The notes below the pieces were generated by a model. The model did not search any database. It was not told where the DNA came from and worked only from the letters and a program-made list of their open reading frames with translations. A stretch of DNA of 64,000 bases from Variovorax sp. WDL1 (lineage in GTDB: Bacteria; Pseudomonadota; Gammaproteobacteria; Burkholderiales; Burkholderiaceae_C). How positions within the stretch are numbered: position 1 is the first letter of the stretch; each line of letters opens with the position of its first letter. The stretch is from positions 3,504 to 67,503 of the forward strand of contig NZ_LMTS01000026.1 in NCBI RefSeq assembly GCF_001541225.1, written 5' to 3'. Shown here one piece after another: positions 1 to 8,447 of this stretch. A program made the position numbers and the translations under genes.

Positions 1-444
1 CTGCTCCTGGGTGTGGTTCGGGACTAGGGTCTGCATGAGAGGGGGCAGCCCGAGCCGGTCCTGGTTCGCGGCCTCCCATTCCTGGGCAAGCGCCGCCTCG
101 CGCTGGCGGTCACGGTACTCGAGGTCGCTCTTCGTCCGGTTGAATGCGTAGCCGCGGTGCACGATGCCGGCCGGCAGGGGCGTGTACTGGTCTTTATCGT
201 CGTCGTCGCTCTTTGCCACCAGGCGCGGAGTGTGATTCAGGGCGAGTGCGAGCAGAACGAAGGTGCTCAGGCTGGTGTCGGCGTCCTCCGCCTCAGTTCG
301 TTGGATGGTCATGCGGCTCACGCCGGCGCGACTGGCCAGTTCGGCCTGGGTGAGGCCCATGGCGGTACGTGCATTAGCCAGCTGTGACAGGAGCGTGTTC
401 TTGACGAGCGGCGCCACGTGGGTCAGGTCTTCCTTCGTTGCCAT
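1..444 (-). CDS. XRE-family transcriptional regulator (3' end outside window)
   Basis: The frame is open for 148 codons from the ATG at 444 to the window edge, so the C-terminus is missing. Residues about 15-65 form an XRE helix-turn-helix: the segment reading MGLTQAELASRAGVSRMTIQ has the expected recognition-helix pattern. The rest is charged and polar with no recognisable domain. The start codon overlaps the stop codon of the gene upstream (TGATG), so the two are probably translationally coupled. This resembles antitoxin-type pairs in which the upstream gene is the partner, but the partner is not a known toxin. DNA binding is a safe family inference; the target is unknown. Confidence 0.8.
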   Translation of the reverse strand, partial: MATKEDLTHVAPLVKNTLLSQLANARTAMGLTQAELASRAGVSRMTIQRTEAEDADTSLSTFVLLALALNHTPRLVAKSDDDDKDQYTPLPAGIVHRGYAFNRTKSDLEYRDRQREAALAQEWEAANQDRLGLPPLMQTLVPNHTQEQ

Positions 445-874
445 CAGAGAGCCTCCATCGGCAAAGTCTCTTCCTCGACGACCATGGTGTGCGATTGCAA
501 CGTGACCTTAGCGAGCCGTGCCGTTCCTCCATGCATCCGGGCGGCTTCCGCAAAGCAGCAAACCAAAAAGGCCTTCACGGCAGCGGCCGTGGGAGTTTCG
601 AAACAGTTTTCCGAATGAAGTGAAACGACCCACGCGAGCTTTCCCTCAAGCTCCTCAGCGCCCTCAGCGGCGCACAGGTCGTACGCGGGAACCTCGTACT
701 GGATGCCGCCGTCGTTGACGGCCTGGATGGCAACCGGCAGCTTGCCGATTCCAGTCCCGTACCGAAGATGGTACTGCCTCCCTCGCTGTCCTCTGACGCG
801 GGCAACTCGTTCAGAACAAACCAGAAGTTGAGGAATTGCTGCTGCAGGTATTTGGTGATGTGGAGCTGGGACAT
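444..874 (-). pseudogene. unknown protein, reading frame interrupted by one missing base
   Basis: From the ATG at 874 the frame reads sensibly for about 40 residues (MSQLHITKYLQQQFLNFWFV and on), then turns into arginine/serine-rich noise near position 755. The neighbouring frame continues sensibly (GIGKLPVAIQAVNDGG, later AWVVSLHSENCFETP) and ends in a TGA that overlaps the ATG of the XRE gene. Adding one G to the GGG run would restore one frame of about 143 codons. I do not recognise the family. The overlap with the regulator and a good upstream promoter argue that the gene was, or is, real. Whether this is a mutation or a consensus error cannot be told from the sequence. Confidence 0.65.
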
Positions 875-902
875 GTGTTATCCGTTATAAGGGTGCAGTC
901 TC

Positions 903-932
903 ATGATACACCGATGTAGCCAGGTAGGTCAA
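903..932 (-). promoter_or_regulatory. sigma70-type promoter
   Basis: On the minus strand TTGACC is followed 18 bases later by TATCAT, about 30 bases before the ATG at 874. It fits the two-gene unit that ends in the XRE regulator. Confidence 0.5.
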
Positions 933-1012
933 GGGATACGGTTGTGTGCAGTGGCCTAAAGCGCATCGCGGTTGCTACACCGTGAAGGCCAACTACTACC
1001 AAGGATATGAAC

Positions 1013-1942
1013 ATGAGTGAAGCTGCTCTCCTCGAACGACCCACTGCAGACAAGACCTACAGCAAGGACGACATCATCCCTTCGTCCGCCTGGGGCAAAG
1101 ACCACTGGTCCACCCTCTCCTACGTGGAAGCAGTTGCGACGGACTGTGCCGGCTTTCAGGTTGGCGCGGACGCGCGCATGCGCAGCACGCGGCGCAACCT
1201 CCGGGTGATGCAGAGCGAATGCCCCCGGCCGAAGCGTGCTGGCGCCCGCTCTTGGCCGCACGCAGTCGATTCCCACCACGGAACGCGCCTTCGCGACGGC
1301 TCTGAAGTCGACGGGCACGACGACTGGGCCTGCCTGCTGGACCTGGCGGCCGAAGGCCTGTTCACGTGCAACGAGCAGGACCTCGAGCCTGGAGAGGTGC
1401 TGCACCTGTCCAAGAAAGGCAAGGCATGGGCTTCTGCCCTGCGCTCGCACAAGCAGGCGGGCGGCGCCTTTTCGACGTTCACTGCCGACGGGCTCCCCCA
1501 GATGGAGCTGGAGGGCAAGGCACCACCGAAAGAGGTTTTTGTGTGGATGAACAAGCGCATCGACGTTAGCGCCATCCTTGCGGACATTGCCAGCAAGAAG
1601 CTACGCCCGAAGGAAGTGACCATGGATGCGGAGTTCGTGGCGACCTACGCCCGAACTTTCCTGGGCATCGACAAGGCCAAACGCGATGTCGACCAGATTG
1701 GTTCGCTCTTCATCGCGGTGAGCTCGAAACACGCGCTTGAGTTGCCACAAGAGGTGCTGGACCAACCGGCAATCCTCATCTATGTCGGCAAAGGAAAAGG
1801 CGTTCTCAAGACCGAAGGTGACACGGCCGACTACCTGCTGTGTGACGGCAACCACCGTTACATCCGCGCCTACATGGATGACCTCGGCGACCGAAAGGCC
1901 TACGTCCTGAGCCCGGCTCAGTCGCGGGCTTACCGGAAATAA
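1013..1942 (+). CDS. unknown protein with a ParB-like DGNHR motif
   Basis: The product is 309 residues. I chose the ATG at 1013 over the one at 1007 because AAGGA lies seven bases before it and touches the earlier ATG. Near residue 285 the sequence reads LLCDGNHRYIRAYMDD; a D-G-(N/H)-H-R motif of this kind marks the ParB/Srx nuclease-like fold. The N-terminal half has short patches (VGADARMRS, HGTRLRDGSEVDGHDDWACL) that match no family I know. The gene stands alone, has a GCTACAC box about 35 bases upstream and ends in a strong terminator. ParB-like chemistry is an inference from one motif. Confidence 0.6.
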   Translation: MSEAALLERPTADKTYSKDDIIPSSAWGKDHWSTLSYVEAVATDCAGFQVGADARMRSTRRNLRVMQSECPRPKRAGARSWPHAVDSHHGTRLRDGSEVDGHDDWACLLDLAAEGLFTCNEQDLEPGEVLHLSKKGKAWASALRSHKQAGGAFSTFTADGLPQMELEGKAPPKEVFVWMNKRIDVSAILADIASKKLRPKEVTMDAEFVATYARTFLGIDKAKRDVDQIGSLFIAVSSKHALELPQEVLDQPAILIYVGKGKGVLKTEGDTADYLLCDGNHRYIRAYMDDLGDRKAYVLSPAQSRAYRK

Positions 1943-1971
1943 GCCCTCACGAGCGCACGCTCGCTGCTTCT

Positions 1972-1999
1972 AGCACCCCGCTTTGCCGGGGTGCTTTTC
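1972..1999 (+). terminator. Rho-independent terminator
   Basis: AGCACCCCG pairs with CGGGGTGCT and is followed by TTTTCTTT, just after the ParB-like gene. Confidence 0.85.
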
Positions 2000-2042
2000 T
2001 TTGGCTCCCGTGCTCGAGCCCGGAGCGGTGCCGGAGAAACGA

Positions 2043-2066
2043 AAACCCCCGCTCTAGGCGGGGGTG
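2043..2066 (-). terminator. Rho-independent terminator
   Basis: CCCCCGC pairs with GCGGGGG; on the minus strand the stem is followed by TTTTC. It closes the DUF1653-like gene. Confidence 0.75.
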
Positions 2067-2086
2067 AATGACGCACTGGCTCTTGT

Positions 2087-2404
2087 CTATTGGGATGCGG
2101 CAGCGGCCCTGCGCTTGGCCTTGGCTGCGGTGATGGCGGCCTGCGCAGCTTCGCGGTCGCCTTTTAGCGCCTTGATGACCTCGGCTTCCGGGATGTGCTT
2201 GAAGCGCGACAGCCATTCCGACGCCGGACGAACCCAGGTGTCGGGCTCGAAAGGCCAGACGTGGCGGTAGACCACGACGTTGCTTGCATCCTCGGTGTGC
2301 TTGCCGAAGCACGTGAGAGCGTAGATGCCGCCATCGGTATGGCGAAAGTAGGTGGGAACGGCTGTAAGCACGTAGGGGCTCCATGCAGATATCGAATGTG
2401 CCAT
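2087..2404 (-). CDS. DUF1653-like small protein
   Basis: The product is 105 residues, taking the ATG at 2404, after which the sequence becomes protein-like. The order GGIYALTCFGKHTED, then VVVYRHVWPFEPDTWVRPAS, matches the DUF1653 layout (short beta strands, a VVY segment, then WVRP). The family's biochemical role is unknown. The C-terminus (from about residue 75) is an alanine/lysine-rich helix. The gene is monocistronic, with its own terminator on one side and the divergent secreted ASH protein on the other. Confidence 0.6.
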   Translation of the reverse strand: MAHSISAWSPYVLTAVPTYFRHTDGGIYALTCFGKHTEDASNVVVYRHVWPFEPDTWVRPASEWLSRFKHIPEAEVIKALKGDREAAQAAITAAKAKRRAAAASQ

Positions 2405-2578
2405 ATAGCGACCAGGTCGGCGGCCGCACCGCGCCCCGCGGCGCCATCCCAAGCGCGGCTTAGCCCGGTCGGCATACAAAACACGGGGCTACATGTGTCA
2501 CGTGGCCCAGCACCGTTGAGCTGGCAGGCACCTGGCGTTCAGGGCAGAAGCCACGACTTTGCCGACCCAGAGAACCAT

Positions 2579-3544
2579 ATGCTCAAACGACTCCCCCAGG
2601 CCCTGGCCACCGCCGCCAGCCTGTTGATGACCACCCACAGCGCAGCCGCCGGCGGTGTCATGCCGATGAGGGACCTGACCGTTCTCGGCAGCGCCGCCTT
2701 CCCTGGCTCAATGCTCCCGCCCGGCGCGCGACCGGCGCAGCCCCAAACGTCCAATCCCTCCCCCGCTCCCGGCAGCCCGACGGAAGCTGCCCCTGCGCCA
2801 GACGCAGCGGGTCCTTGGAGCGACACCCCGACGCTGACCGTGGCGCGTGCCCTACAAGCCGAGCTTCATCGAACGGATTCGCTGGTCGCGACGTTCCAGA
2901 ACACGACCGGGAAGACGCTACAGCTGAATTACCTGCCGGTCGGCGTGCTTGCCTATCCCTTCTCGTCACAGGTCGAGTCCGGGTGTCCCGCTGTCGGCGG
3001 GACGCTCGCCGTCGGCGCCACCTGCAAGCTGCTCCTCCAGTTCGCGCCCGGAGCCGGTGCGGCAGGGACCTACCAGGACGCAGAAAGCTTCTTCTTTCAA
3101 TGGCAGTTCGAGGCCTGCGCGGCTGGAGCTTGCGGTGACCCCGCTGCAGCAGGCCACAAGACGTTGGCGATTCTGACCGGGCAGGTGACTGCGCCGGCGC
3201 GCCCGGTCATGTTGGCTTTCGACCAAGGTGGCGCCCTGGGTTACTTGCCCGCAGGAACCGTTCTAACGAGGAAGGTGAAGCTCCACAACAGCGGTACGAA
3301 CAACTACCAGGTCTACAGCGTTGGCTTCTTCCAGGACGGCTCACAGGGGCAAATCAAAAACCTCAGCTCGACCTGCCAAATCGGCGTTGCCGGTGGCCAA
3401 ACCTGCGAACTGTCCTTCACCGTGGAGGTGAGCCAGTGGCAGCCGGCTGGAACCTACCGCTCGACGCTACGTGTTGGCGGCGCCGACCCGGCTGCAAACA
3501 ACTACAGCCTCAACGCGGACATCGAGGTGAGTTTCACCAAGTAG
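2579..3544 (+). CDS. secreted protein with ASH/choice-of-anchor-like domains
   Basis: The product is 321 residues. I chose the ATG at 2579 because it opens a clear signal peptide (MLKRLPQALATAASLLMTT, then AAA). A proline-rich linker covers about residues 40-80. Two beta-rich modules follow, each with a paired-cysteine motif: SGCPAVGGTLAVGATCKLLL near residue 135 and STCQIGVAGGQTCELSF near 270. The same Cys-x(6-9)-G-x(2)-Cys signature recurs in the giant protein at 42488-52135, so the two probably share an immunoglobulin-like ASH fold and an extracellular or periplasmic site. No catalytic motif is visible. Confidence 0.7.
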   Translation: MLKRLPQALATAASLLMTTHSAAAGGVMPMRDLTVLGSAAFPGSMLPPGARPAQPQTSNPSPAPGSPTEAAPAPDAAGPWSDTPTLTVARALQAELHRTDSLVATFQNTTGKTLQLNYLPVGVLAYPFSSQVESGCPAVGGTLAVGATCKLLLQFAPGAGAAGTYQDAESFFFQWQFEACAAGACGDPAAAGHKTLAILTGQVTAPARPVMLAFDQGGALGYLPAGTVLTRKVKLHNSGTNNYQVYSVGFFQDGSQGQIKNLSSTCQIGVAGGQTCELSFTVEVSQWQPAGTYRSTLRVGGADPAANNYSLNADIEVSFTK

Positions 3545-3546
3545 TG

Positions 3547-4077
3547 ATGCGCGGAAGGAACGAAAATCGCCTGGGGATGGCGACGGCCCCTGCTGACCTC
3601 GACCCTCTGAAGGAGCTCGCGCGCCTATGTCGAACCGCGGCTGTTCGCGAGACGCTCGAGCGACTTGGCAACCTGCTGTGCCACAGCCTTGATGCCGCGG
3701 GCGTGCGCTGGCAGGCGCTCGAGACGGGCCATACCGTAGCTCAGCGTGCCGACGGCTGTGACGCCTGCTGCTCCATTGCCCTCCTCGGCAAGAAGCCCGT
3801 GTACAACAGGGCCGCTCCCCTTCCCGCCCCGGAGTTTCGCCTTGACCTGAGGTTTCGGACACAACTCGCCTCAGACTGGGAGGTGACTGCCTGCCTAGCT
3901 GACAGGTCTGGCGCTTTCCCTCAGCCACCAGCTCGATTTTGGTCCCGCGAGGTGCTGCTCGGCGACCTTTGGCACCTGAACACCGACCTTGACGTCCTCG
4001 AACTGGACGGCCTTTTCGACGACTGGGAGCAAAGCTGCCTGCTCGAAGTTGCCGACTTCGTCGGCCATTCGTTCTAA
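3547..4077 (+). CDS. unknown protein
   Basis: The frame is 176 codons from the ATG at 3547; an ATG at 3577 is an alternative and neither has a convincing ribosome-binding site. The gene starts two bases after the stop of the secreted ASH gene, so the two are probably co-transcribed. The sequence is a soluble alpha/beta type with no transmembrane segment. A tryptophan- and acid-rich C-terminus (LWHLNTDLDVLELDGLFDDW) stands out. I do not recognise a family. Confidence 0.55.
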   Translation: MRGRNENRLGMATAPADLDPLKELARLCRTAAVRETLERLGNLLCHSLDAAGVRWQALETGHTVAQRADGCDACCSIALLGKKPVYNRAAPLPAPEFRLDLRFRTQLASDWEVTACLADRSGAFPQPPARFWSREVLLGDLWHLNTDLDVLELDGLFDDWEQSCLLEVADFVGHSF

Positions 4078-4098
4078 ACCCTGCGTCACCCGGCGTTT

Positions 4099-4127
4099 GC
4101 TAGACGAAGGACAAAACCACCTAGGAC
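4099..4127 (+). promoter_or_regulatory. conserved GCTAGAC ... CTAGGAC leader
   Basis: GCTAGAC at 4099-4105 and CTAGGAC at 4121-4127 precede the ATG at 4131. The first part could be an (extended) -10 element and the second carries the ribosome-binding site. The same pair recurs before unrelated genes in this window. Confidence 0.45.
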
Positions 4128-4130
4128 ATC

Positions 4131-4475
4131 ATGAAATACGCCCTCCCCTTCGACATCGAAATCGAAACTACCCTCGACGGCGCCGGCCGCATCGTGCGCT
4201 CCGGCCTCAGCAAGGAGCTTGTTGGCAACCACGGCGCAATGCCTGTGGAAGCGTGGGTGAAGCTCTCCACCCTGGAGCAACACAAGGTGTTGAGCCAGGG
4301 CGCGAAGCACCCCTTCGCCGCGCATGCTGAAGACCGGGTGGCCAGTGGCATCGTCGCCGGCATGGAGGCCCTCCTCCTGGCGCTGGCCTGTGAAGGCATC
4401 AACCTCAACTCCGTCTCGGCCGCCAAGGCCCTCGTGACCGCTGTCGAGGCCGCGGCCAAACAGCAGGCCGACTGA
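4131..4475 (+). CDS. unknown small protein
   Basis: The product is 114 residues, starting at the ATG directly after an AGGA-containing leader. The N-terminus is a predicted strand-rich region (MKYALPFDIEIETTLDG) and the C-terminus a hydrophobic, alanine-rich helix pair. There is no signal peptide. The gene is monocistronic: its own leader motif lies upstream and a terminator follows. No family was recognised. Confidence 0.6.
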   Translation: MKYALPFDIEIETTLDGAGRIVRSGLSKELVGNHGAMPVEAWVKLSTLEQHKVLSQGAKHPFAAHAEDRVASGIVAGMEALLLALACEGINLNSVSAAKALVTAVEAAAKQQAD

Positions 4476-4493
4476 GCTCCCCTCATTCCCTTC

Positions 4494-4520
4494 GAAGCCC
4501 GCTCACCGCGGGCTTCCTTA
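4494..4520 (+). terminator. Rho-independent terminator
   Basis: GAAGCCCGC pairs with GCGGGCTTC around a TCACC loop; a short CTTA follows. Confidence 0.7.
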
Positions 4521-4609
4521 TGGGCGCTTGCGCAGTGGCGCGCCCGACTCTCTAGATGACCCGAGGCCTGCTCGCTATACGGCCTAGGACAACTCACAAG
4601 GAACCAATT

Positions 4610-5740
4610 TTGGAAACACTAGCCCTCCTGCTGGTCGTGCCGCTCCTCTGGCCCTTCATCGCGAAGGCAATTTGGAAGCATGAGCTGACCGTGCGGGAAA
4701 TTGCCATCAACCTGGCCGTCGGCGCCGCCATCGTCATCCTCGGATGGGCCGGCGGACGCTATGCCCAGACGCACGATGTCGAGTTGCTCAACGGTGAAGT
4801 GCTCCGCAAGGAGTCCCATCGTGTCTCCTGCGAGCACAGTTACGAGTGCAACTGCACGTCCTCAACCAGCACCGATTCCCAGGGCCGGACCACCACAACG
4901 AAGAGCTGCTCCACTTGCTACGAGCACACTCATGACGTCGACCACACGCTGTACACCAACGTGGGGGACATCGACATCGACCGCGTTGACCGTCAAGGGC
5001 TCACAGTCCCTCCGCGCTTCACCAAGGCCGCCGTTGGGGACCCGGTGGCGAAAAGCCACAACTTCGTGAACTACGTGAAGGCTGCGCCCGAGTCGCTGTT
5101 CAACACGCTCGCCGAGAAGGCCGCGTACGCGAAATTCGACGGCCACCTGCCTCCCTATCCGGACGAAATCCATGACTACCACTACGCGAATCGTGTTCTG
5201 GTCGTCGGCGCAAAGGTGCCGGACGCAGCCGAATGGAATGCAAAGCTCGCAGGCGCCTTGAAGAAGCTCGGCCCGGCCAAGCACGCGAACGCCGTCCTGG
5301 TGTTCACCGCCGACACGGACCCGAACTACGCGCAGGCCCTGCGCCAGAAATGGCTGGGCGGAAAGAAGAACGACATTATTGTGGTCATCGGCGCGCCCAG
5401 CTACCCTGAGGTCGAATGGGCCCGCGTCGTGACCTGGTCCGACAGCCAGCTCTTCAAAGTGCAGCTCCAGGATGCCATCCAGGACCTGAAGACCGTGACG
5501 CCCGATTCCGTCATCGCCTTGCTCACAGAGCAAACGATGAAGGGCTTCGAGCGCAAGAAAATGTCCGACTTCGAGTACCTGAAATGGGAAATCGCCCCGC
5601 CTACGTGGCTGCTTGCCCTGCTGTTCGTGCTCTCGCTGGTCGCCAGCGTCGTCACGTCAATCAAGCTTGCTAACAACTCCGAATCGTCGGGCGGCTACAT
5701 GCCGCGCCGGTTCGCACGAAACGCTAAAAGCCGGCGCTAA
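4610..5740 (+). CDS. membrane protein with TPM-like domain
   Basis: I chose the TTG at 4610 (376 residues) because AAGGA stands seven bases upstream. Two N-terminal membrane segments (about residues 2-18 and 30-48) are followed by a cysteine-rich stretch (CEHSYECNC, then KSCSTCYEH), a soluble domain, and a C-terminal membrane segment near residue 340. The segment ANAVLVFTADTDPNYAQALR followed by W and IIVVIG resembles the TPM fold. The next gene is LemA-like, and TPM and LemA proteins often occur together in bacteria, which supports the reading. Function is unknown; a metal-binding role for the cysteines is a guess. Confidence 0.5.
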   Translation: METLALLLVVPLLWPFIAKAIWKHELTVREIAINLAVGAAIVILGWAGGRYAQTHDVELLNGEVLRKESHRVSCEHSYECNCTSSTSTDSQGRTTTTKSCSTCYEHTHDVDHTLYTNVGDIDIDRVDRQGLTVPPRFTKAAVGDPVAKSHNFVNYVKAAPESLFNTLAEKAAYAKFDGHLPPYPDEIHDYHYANRVLVVGAKVPDAAEWNAKLAGALKKLGPAKHANAVLVFTADTDPNYAQALRQKWLGGKKNDIIVVIGAPSYPEVEWARVVTWSDSQLFKVQLQDAIQDLKTVTPDSVIALLTEQTMKGFERKKMSDFEYLKWEIAPPTWLLALLFVLSLVASVVTSIKLANNSESSGGYMPRRFARNAKSRR

Positions 5741-5784
5741 ACGCCCCTGCCTCCCAGTTCATCAATCACCAAGGAAATCACCCC

Positions 5785-6375
5785 ATGAAGAAAAATCAAC
5801 ACGGCTCGGCCGCTGTCGGCATCCTCATCGCAATCGTCGCCCTGTTCGTGCTGATTGGCGCGGTCTTCGGTGTCAGCTACATCTCGGCCTACAACGCCGG
5901 CAACACCATGGAGCAAGGCATCAAGGCCACGCACCAGAACAACCAAAACATCCTGGCGACGTACTCGCAGAAGGTCCTGGAGGCCGCACAGGTCACAGAC
6001 ATGATGCGCGACGACCTGGTGCGGGTGACGAAGGCAGCCATCGAGGGCCGCTATGGCGCTGATGGCTCCAAGGCGGTGTTCCAGGCAATAACCGAAACCA
6101 ACCCGCAAGTGTCGGAAAAGCTCTACCTGAAGCTTCAGCAAATTGTAGAGTCCGGTCGCGACGAATTCAAGGTCAACCAGACTACGCTCATCGACAAGAA
6201 GCGCGTTTACCAGCAGGAGCTCGGCTCCTTTTGGCGCGGTATGTGGATGCGCATTGCCGGCTACCCGAAAATCAACCTCGACGACTACAAGGTTGTCATC
6301 ACCGAAGGTGTCGAAGCAACCTTCAAGAGCGGCAAGGAATCGGCACCGATTCGACTGCGCGCTCCCCAGCAATAA
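5785..6375 (+). CDS. LemA-like membrane protein
   Basis: The product is 196 residues. One membrane segment lies near the N-terminus (about residues 9-30). A helical domain follows, with the LemA-type run YNAGNTMEQGIKATHQNNQN and later QKVLEAAQVTDM; this places most of the protein outside the cytoplasm or in the periplasm. LemA proteins are about 180-200 residues, so the length fits. The gene lies 44 bases after the TPM-like gene and a terminator follows, so the two form one operon. Function in the family is not established. Confidence 0.65.
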   Translation: MKKNQHGSAAVGILIAIVALFVLIGAVFGVSYISAYNAGNTMEQGIKATHQNNQNILATYSQKVLEAAQVTDMMRDDLVRVTKAAIEGRYGADGSKAVFQAITETNPQVSEKLYLKLQQIVESGRDEFKVNQTTLIDKKRVYQQELGSFWRGMWMRIAGYPKINLDDYKVVITEGVEATFKSGKESAPIRLRAPQQ

Positions 6376-6394
6376 GCCTCTGGCTTGATTTCGA

Positions 6395-6424
6395 GCGGAC
6401 CCTCTCTGGGTCCGCTTTTCTTTG
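6395..6424 (+). terminator. Rho-independent terminator
   Basis: GCGGACCC pairs with GGGTCCGC, followed by TTTTCTTT; it ends the TPM-like/LemA-like operon. Confidence 0.85.
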
Positions 6425-6518
6425 CTCCTCGGACTGAGGCAGTCCACCGCCAAGAAAAGGCGCCCCGACGGCGCTGTGGCGGTCGGGGCGGAATGGTTGG
6501 TTTAGGCTAAGGTGGCCG

Positions 6519-7130
6519 TTAGAGGTCCTCGGTATGCTCCGCTTTGAGGCGCCGTTCTGTGAGGTCGAACCAGCCCTCCAGGCGCTGAAAGATTTCAGCT
6601 TGGGAGAACATGTCGCGGCTTTCACCAATGAGCTGCAACAGCTGAGCCTCTTTGCCGCTGTACGCGACCCAGTCGGGCATATGCCGGCAGAGGTGAGCGC
6701 AGTAAGCTGCATGGGCCTCGAAGTTGAGCTTCATGCCGAAGGCGTCGGCTAGGCGCGCTTGGATGCCATAGGTGCGGCACTCGCGCTCCGTAGCCTGGCC
6801 GGTGACAGGGTGTTCGTACTCGCGTCCCGCAATTTCGATTTTGCCCAGGTTGAAGGTGAAGCCGCCCCAGGGGTTGCAGCGTTCATCGAACCTGTCCGGG
6901 CCGAACTCGACTGCGTGGGCCAGGTCGTGGCAAATCGCTCCGAATTCTGACGAGTAGGCGTAGCGCCCACCAAACACGTATTCCCTGTAGCCCTCTTGTT
7001 CTAGGTCGAAGTGAAACCCTGGGTGCCGCATCAGCGGAATGCGCGCGAGGCGCTCGTCAAATACGCGACGCAGCCGCGGGATGCGCGATTGGGGGATGGT
7101 CTTCATCCCCAGTCCAAAAATGTCTGCCAT
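6519..7130 (-). CDS. unknown protein with HDxxH-like motif
   Basis: The product is 203 residues. A central segment, GAICHDLAHAVEFG near residue 67, contains histidines and an aspartate spaced as in metal sites, but I cannot tie it to a known metalloenzyme family. Aromatic and charged residues are evenly spread and there is no signal peptide or membrane segment. The start is uncertain: the ATG at 7130 lacks a clear ribosome-binding site and an ATG eight codons later is possible. It lies upstream of nothing in the same direction except a convergent terminator region. Confidence 0.5.
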   Translation of the reverse strand: MADIFGLGMKTIPQSRIPRLRRVFDERLARIPLMRHPGFHFDLEQEGYREYVFGGRYAYSSEFGAICHDLAHAVEFGPDRFDERCNPWGGFTFNLGKIEIAGREYEHPVTGQATERECRTYGIQARLADAFGMKLNFEAHAAYCAHLCRHMPDWVAYSGKEAQLLQLIGESRDMFSQAEIFQRLEGWFDLTERRLKAEHTEDL

Positions 7131-7191
7131 GTCGTGTGCTCAAGTGGTCCTAACGACGTCTAGCGACGAGGGCAATGCCCGCGAGCGCCCC

Positions 7192-7458
7192 CTACCTGCC
7201 GCGCGCCTCCTCTTCCTCCATGCAGGTCTCGCACCAGCCCGTGGGGTCGCCAAGATGTGCCTTGGCCAGCGCGAGTGTCGGATGGTTGACGACGTGGCCA
7301 TGTGCTTCGCAAATCGTTGCCCAGGGACCTCCGCTTTCATCCAGGTCGGCCTGGGCGGCGGAGTACAGACCCACAAGGTGTCCGGTTTTGCGGCTTTCGC
7401 GCTGCAAGACGCACCCCGCAAGGTCTGCGAACTCGTATTTCTTGACCGCTCCAGTCAT
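7192..7458 (-). CDS. small zinc-ribbon-like unknown protein
   Basis: The product is 88 residues from the ATG at 7458, preceded by AAAGGAG seven bases upstream. Cysteines and histidines fall in a pattern suited to metal binding: CVLQRE, then TICEAHGHVVNHPT, then WCETCM near the C-terminus. No family was recognised. The gene lies 61 bases upstream of the HDxxH-like gene on the same strand, so the two may be co-transcribed. Confidence 0.55.
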   Translation of the reverse strand: MTGAVKKYEFADLAGCVLQRESRKTGHLVGLYSAAQADLDESGGPWATICEAHGHVVNHPTLALAKAHLGDPTGWCETCMEEEEARGR

Positions 7459-7634
7459 CCCCGCTCCTTTCGCCAAATCAGCTAAAACTAAAACGCATCG
7501 GCGCACTTTTGAGATGCTAAAATGTATCATGCAACAATGCGCTTTAGGCGGCGGCTTCGTGCTTCGACTCCGGCGCCGCGATAAGCGCCGTCCATATACA
7601 AAGCTTCCGCTGAGAAGCGTGTTGGCCTCAAACT

Positions 7635-8444
7635 ATGAACACCCTCGAAATCCATTGCGAACTCGGCGAGCTGAGCCGCCCCTTCGTCTGCGAGCCGGTC
7701 CAACCCAACCAGCTCGTGCACCTCACGCTCACCGTCGACGGCAAGCCCTTTGCCTCCACCAAGGATGAGACCACCGACGGTCCCCGCCTTGACGGCAACA
7801 CCCTACTGGCAGGTCGACTGCGCGGGGCGCAACTCTTCCTGCTGAATTGTGAATGCGGTGTGCCTGAGTGCGCCGGCGTCTTTGAGCCGGTTCATATCCG
7901 CCGACGGACGGGAGCGGTCTCATGGACGTTCTCGCAGGCCTACTTCGATTACCTGCGCAGTCGGGGCTTCGTCCAGGGGGAGCCGCGGGAGGTGTCGTTC
8001 GAGTTCGACCGAGTCGGCTACGAGAGCCTTCTAGAGGCAGCTGAGGATTTCGCGGTAGCCGCTGAAGCGGGCGGCGGCAGGGTCGCCCTGCTTGGCGAGA
8101 GCGAGCGTCCTGTTGCCAAGTCCATCCTCATCCAGCTCGCGGCGGCGCGCCAGCTGATGGCAGCTCGGCTGGCCAGCCGGTGGTTTGTGTCCTCGGCAGC
8201 GGGCCGGCAGGGCTACGAGGTCATCCGTCCCCGCTCGGTTGCGGGGCGGACACCTGACTTCAAGGGTGCCCTGCCCGAGCGGCCCAGCGTCGACCGGGGC
8301 ATCCGCATGGGGGTGGGCTCGCCGGAGCATCACCTTGTCTACCAGTATCAATTCGACGACCGGTCAGGCACCGGTCATTGGGCCTACTCGTACACGCAGG
8401 TCGACGGCACCTTGTGCGATTTTCCGCCACCGTGGGAGGCGTGA
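7635..8444 (+). CDS. unknown protein
   Basis: The product is 269 residues and begins MNTLEIHCELGELSRPF. A compact CECGVPECAG motif near residue 75 could bind a metal. The remainder is mixed alpha/beta with no membrane segment. It is followed three bases later by another unknown gene in the same direction, so the pair forms an operon that is transcribed away from the small zinc-ribbon-like gene. No function can be assigned. Confidence 0.55.
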   Translation: MNTLEIHCELGELSRPFVCEPVQPNQLVHLTLTVDGKPFASTKDETTDGPRLDGNTLLAGRLRGAQLFLLNCECGVPECAGVFEPVHIRRRTGAVSWTFSQAYFDYLRSRGFVQGEPREVSFEFDRVGYESLLEAAEDFAVAAEAGGGRVALLGESERPVAKSILIQLAAARQLMAARLASRWFVSSAAGRQGYEVIRPRSVAGRTPDFKGALPERPSVDRGIRMGVGSPEHHLVYQYQFDDRSGTGHWAYSYTQVDGTLCDFPPPWEA

Positions 8445-8447
8445 GCC

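Noticed and set aside
444-874. Programmed frameshift in the gene at 444-874
   Set aside because: No slippery heptamer or downstream structure is evident, and five other genes show the same kind of one-base loss, which favours a common error or mutation.
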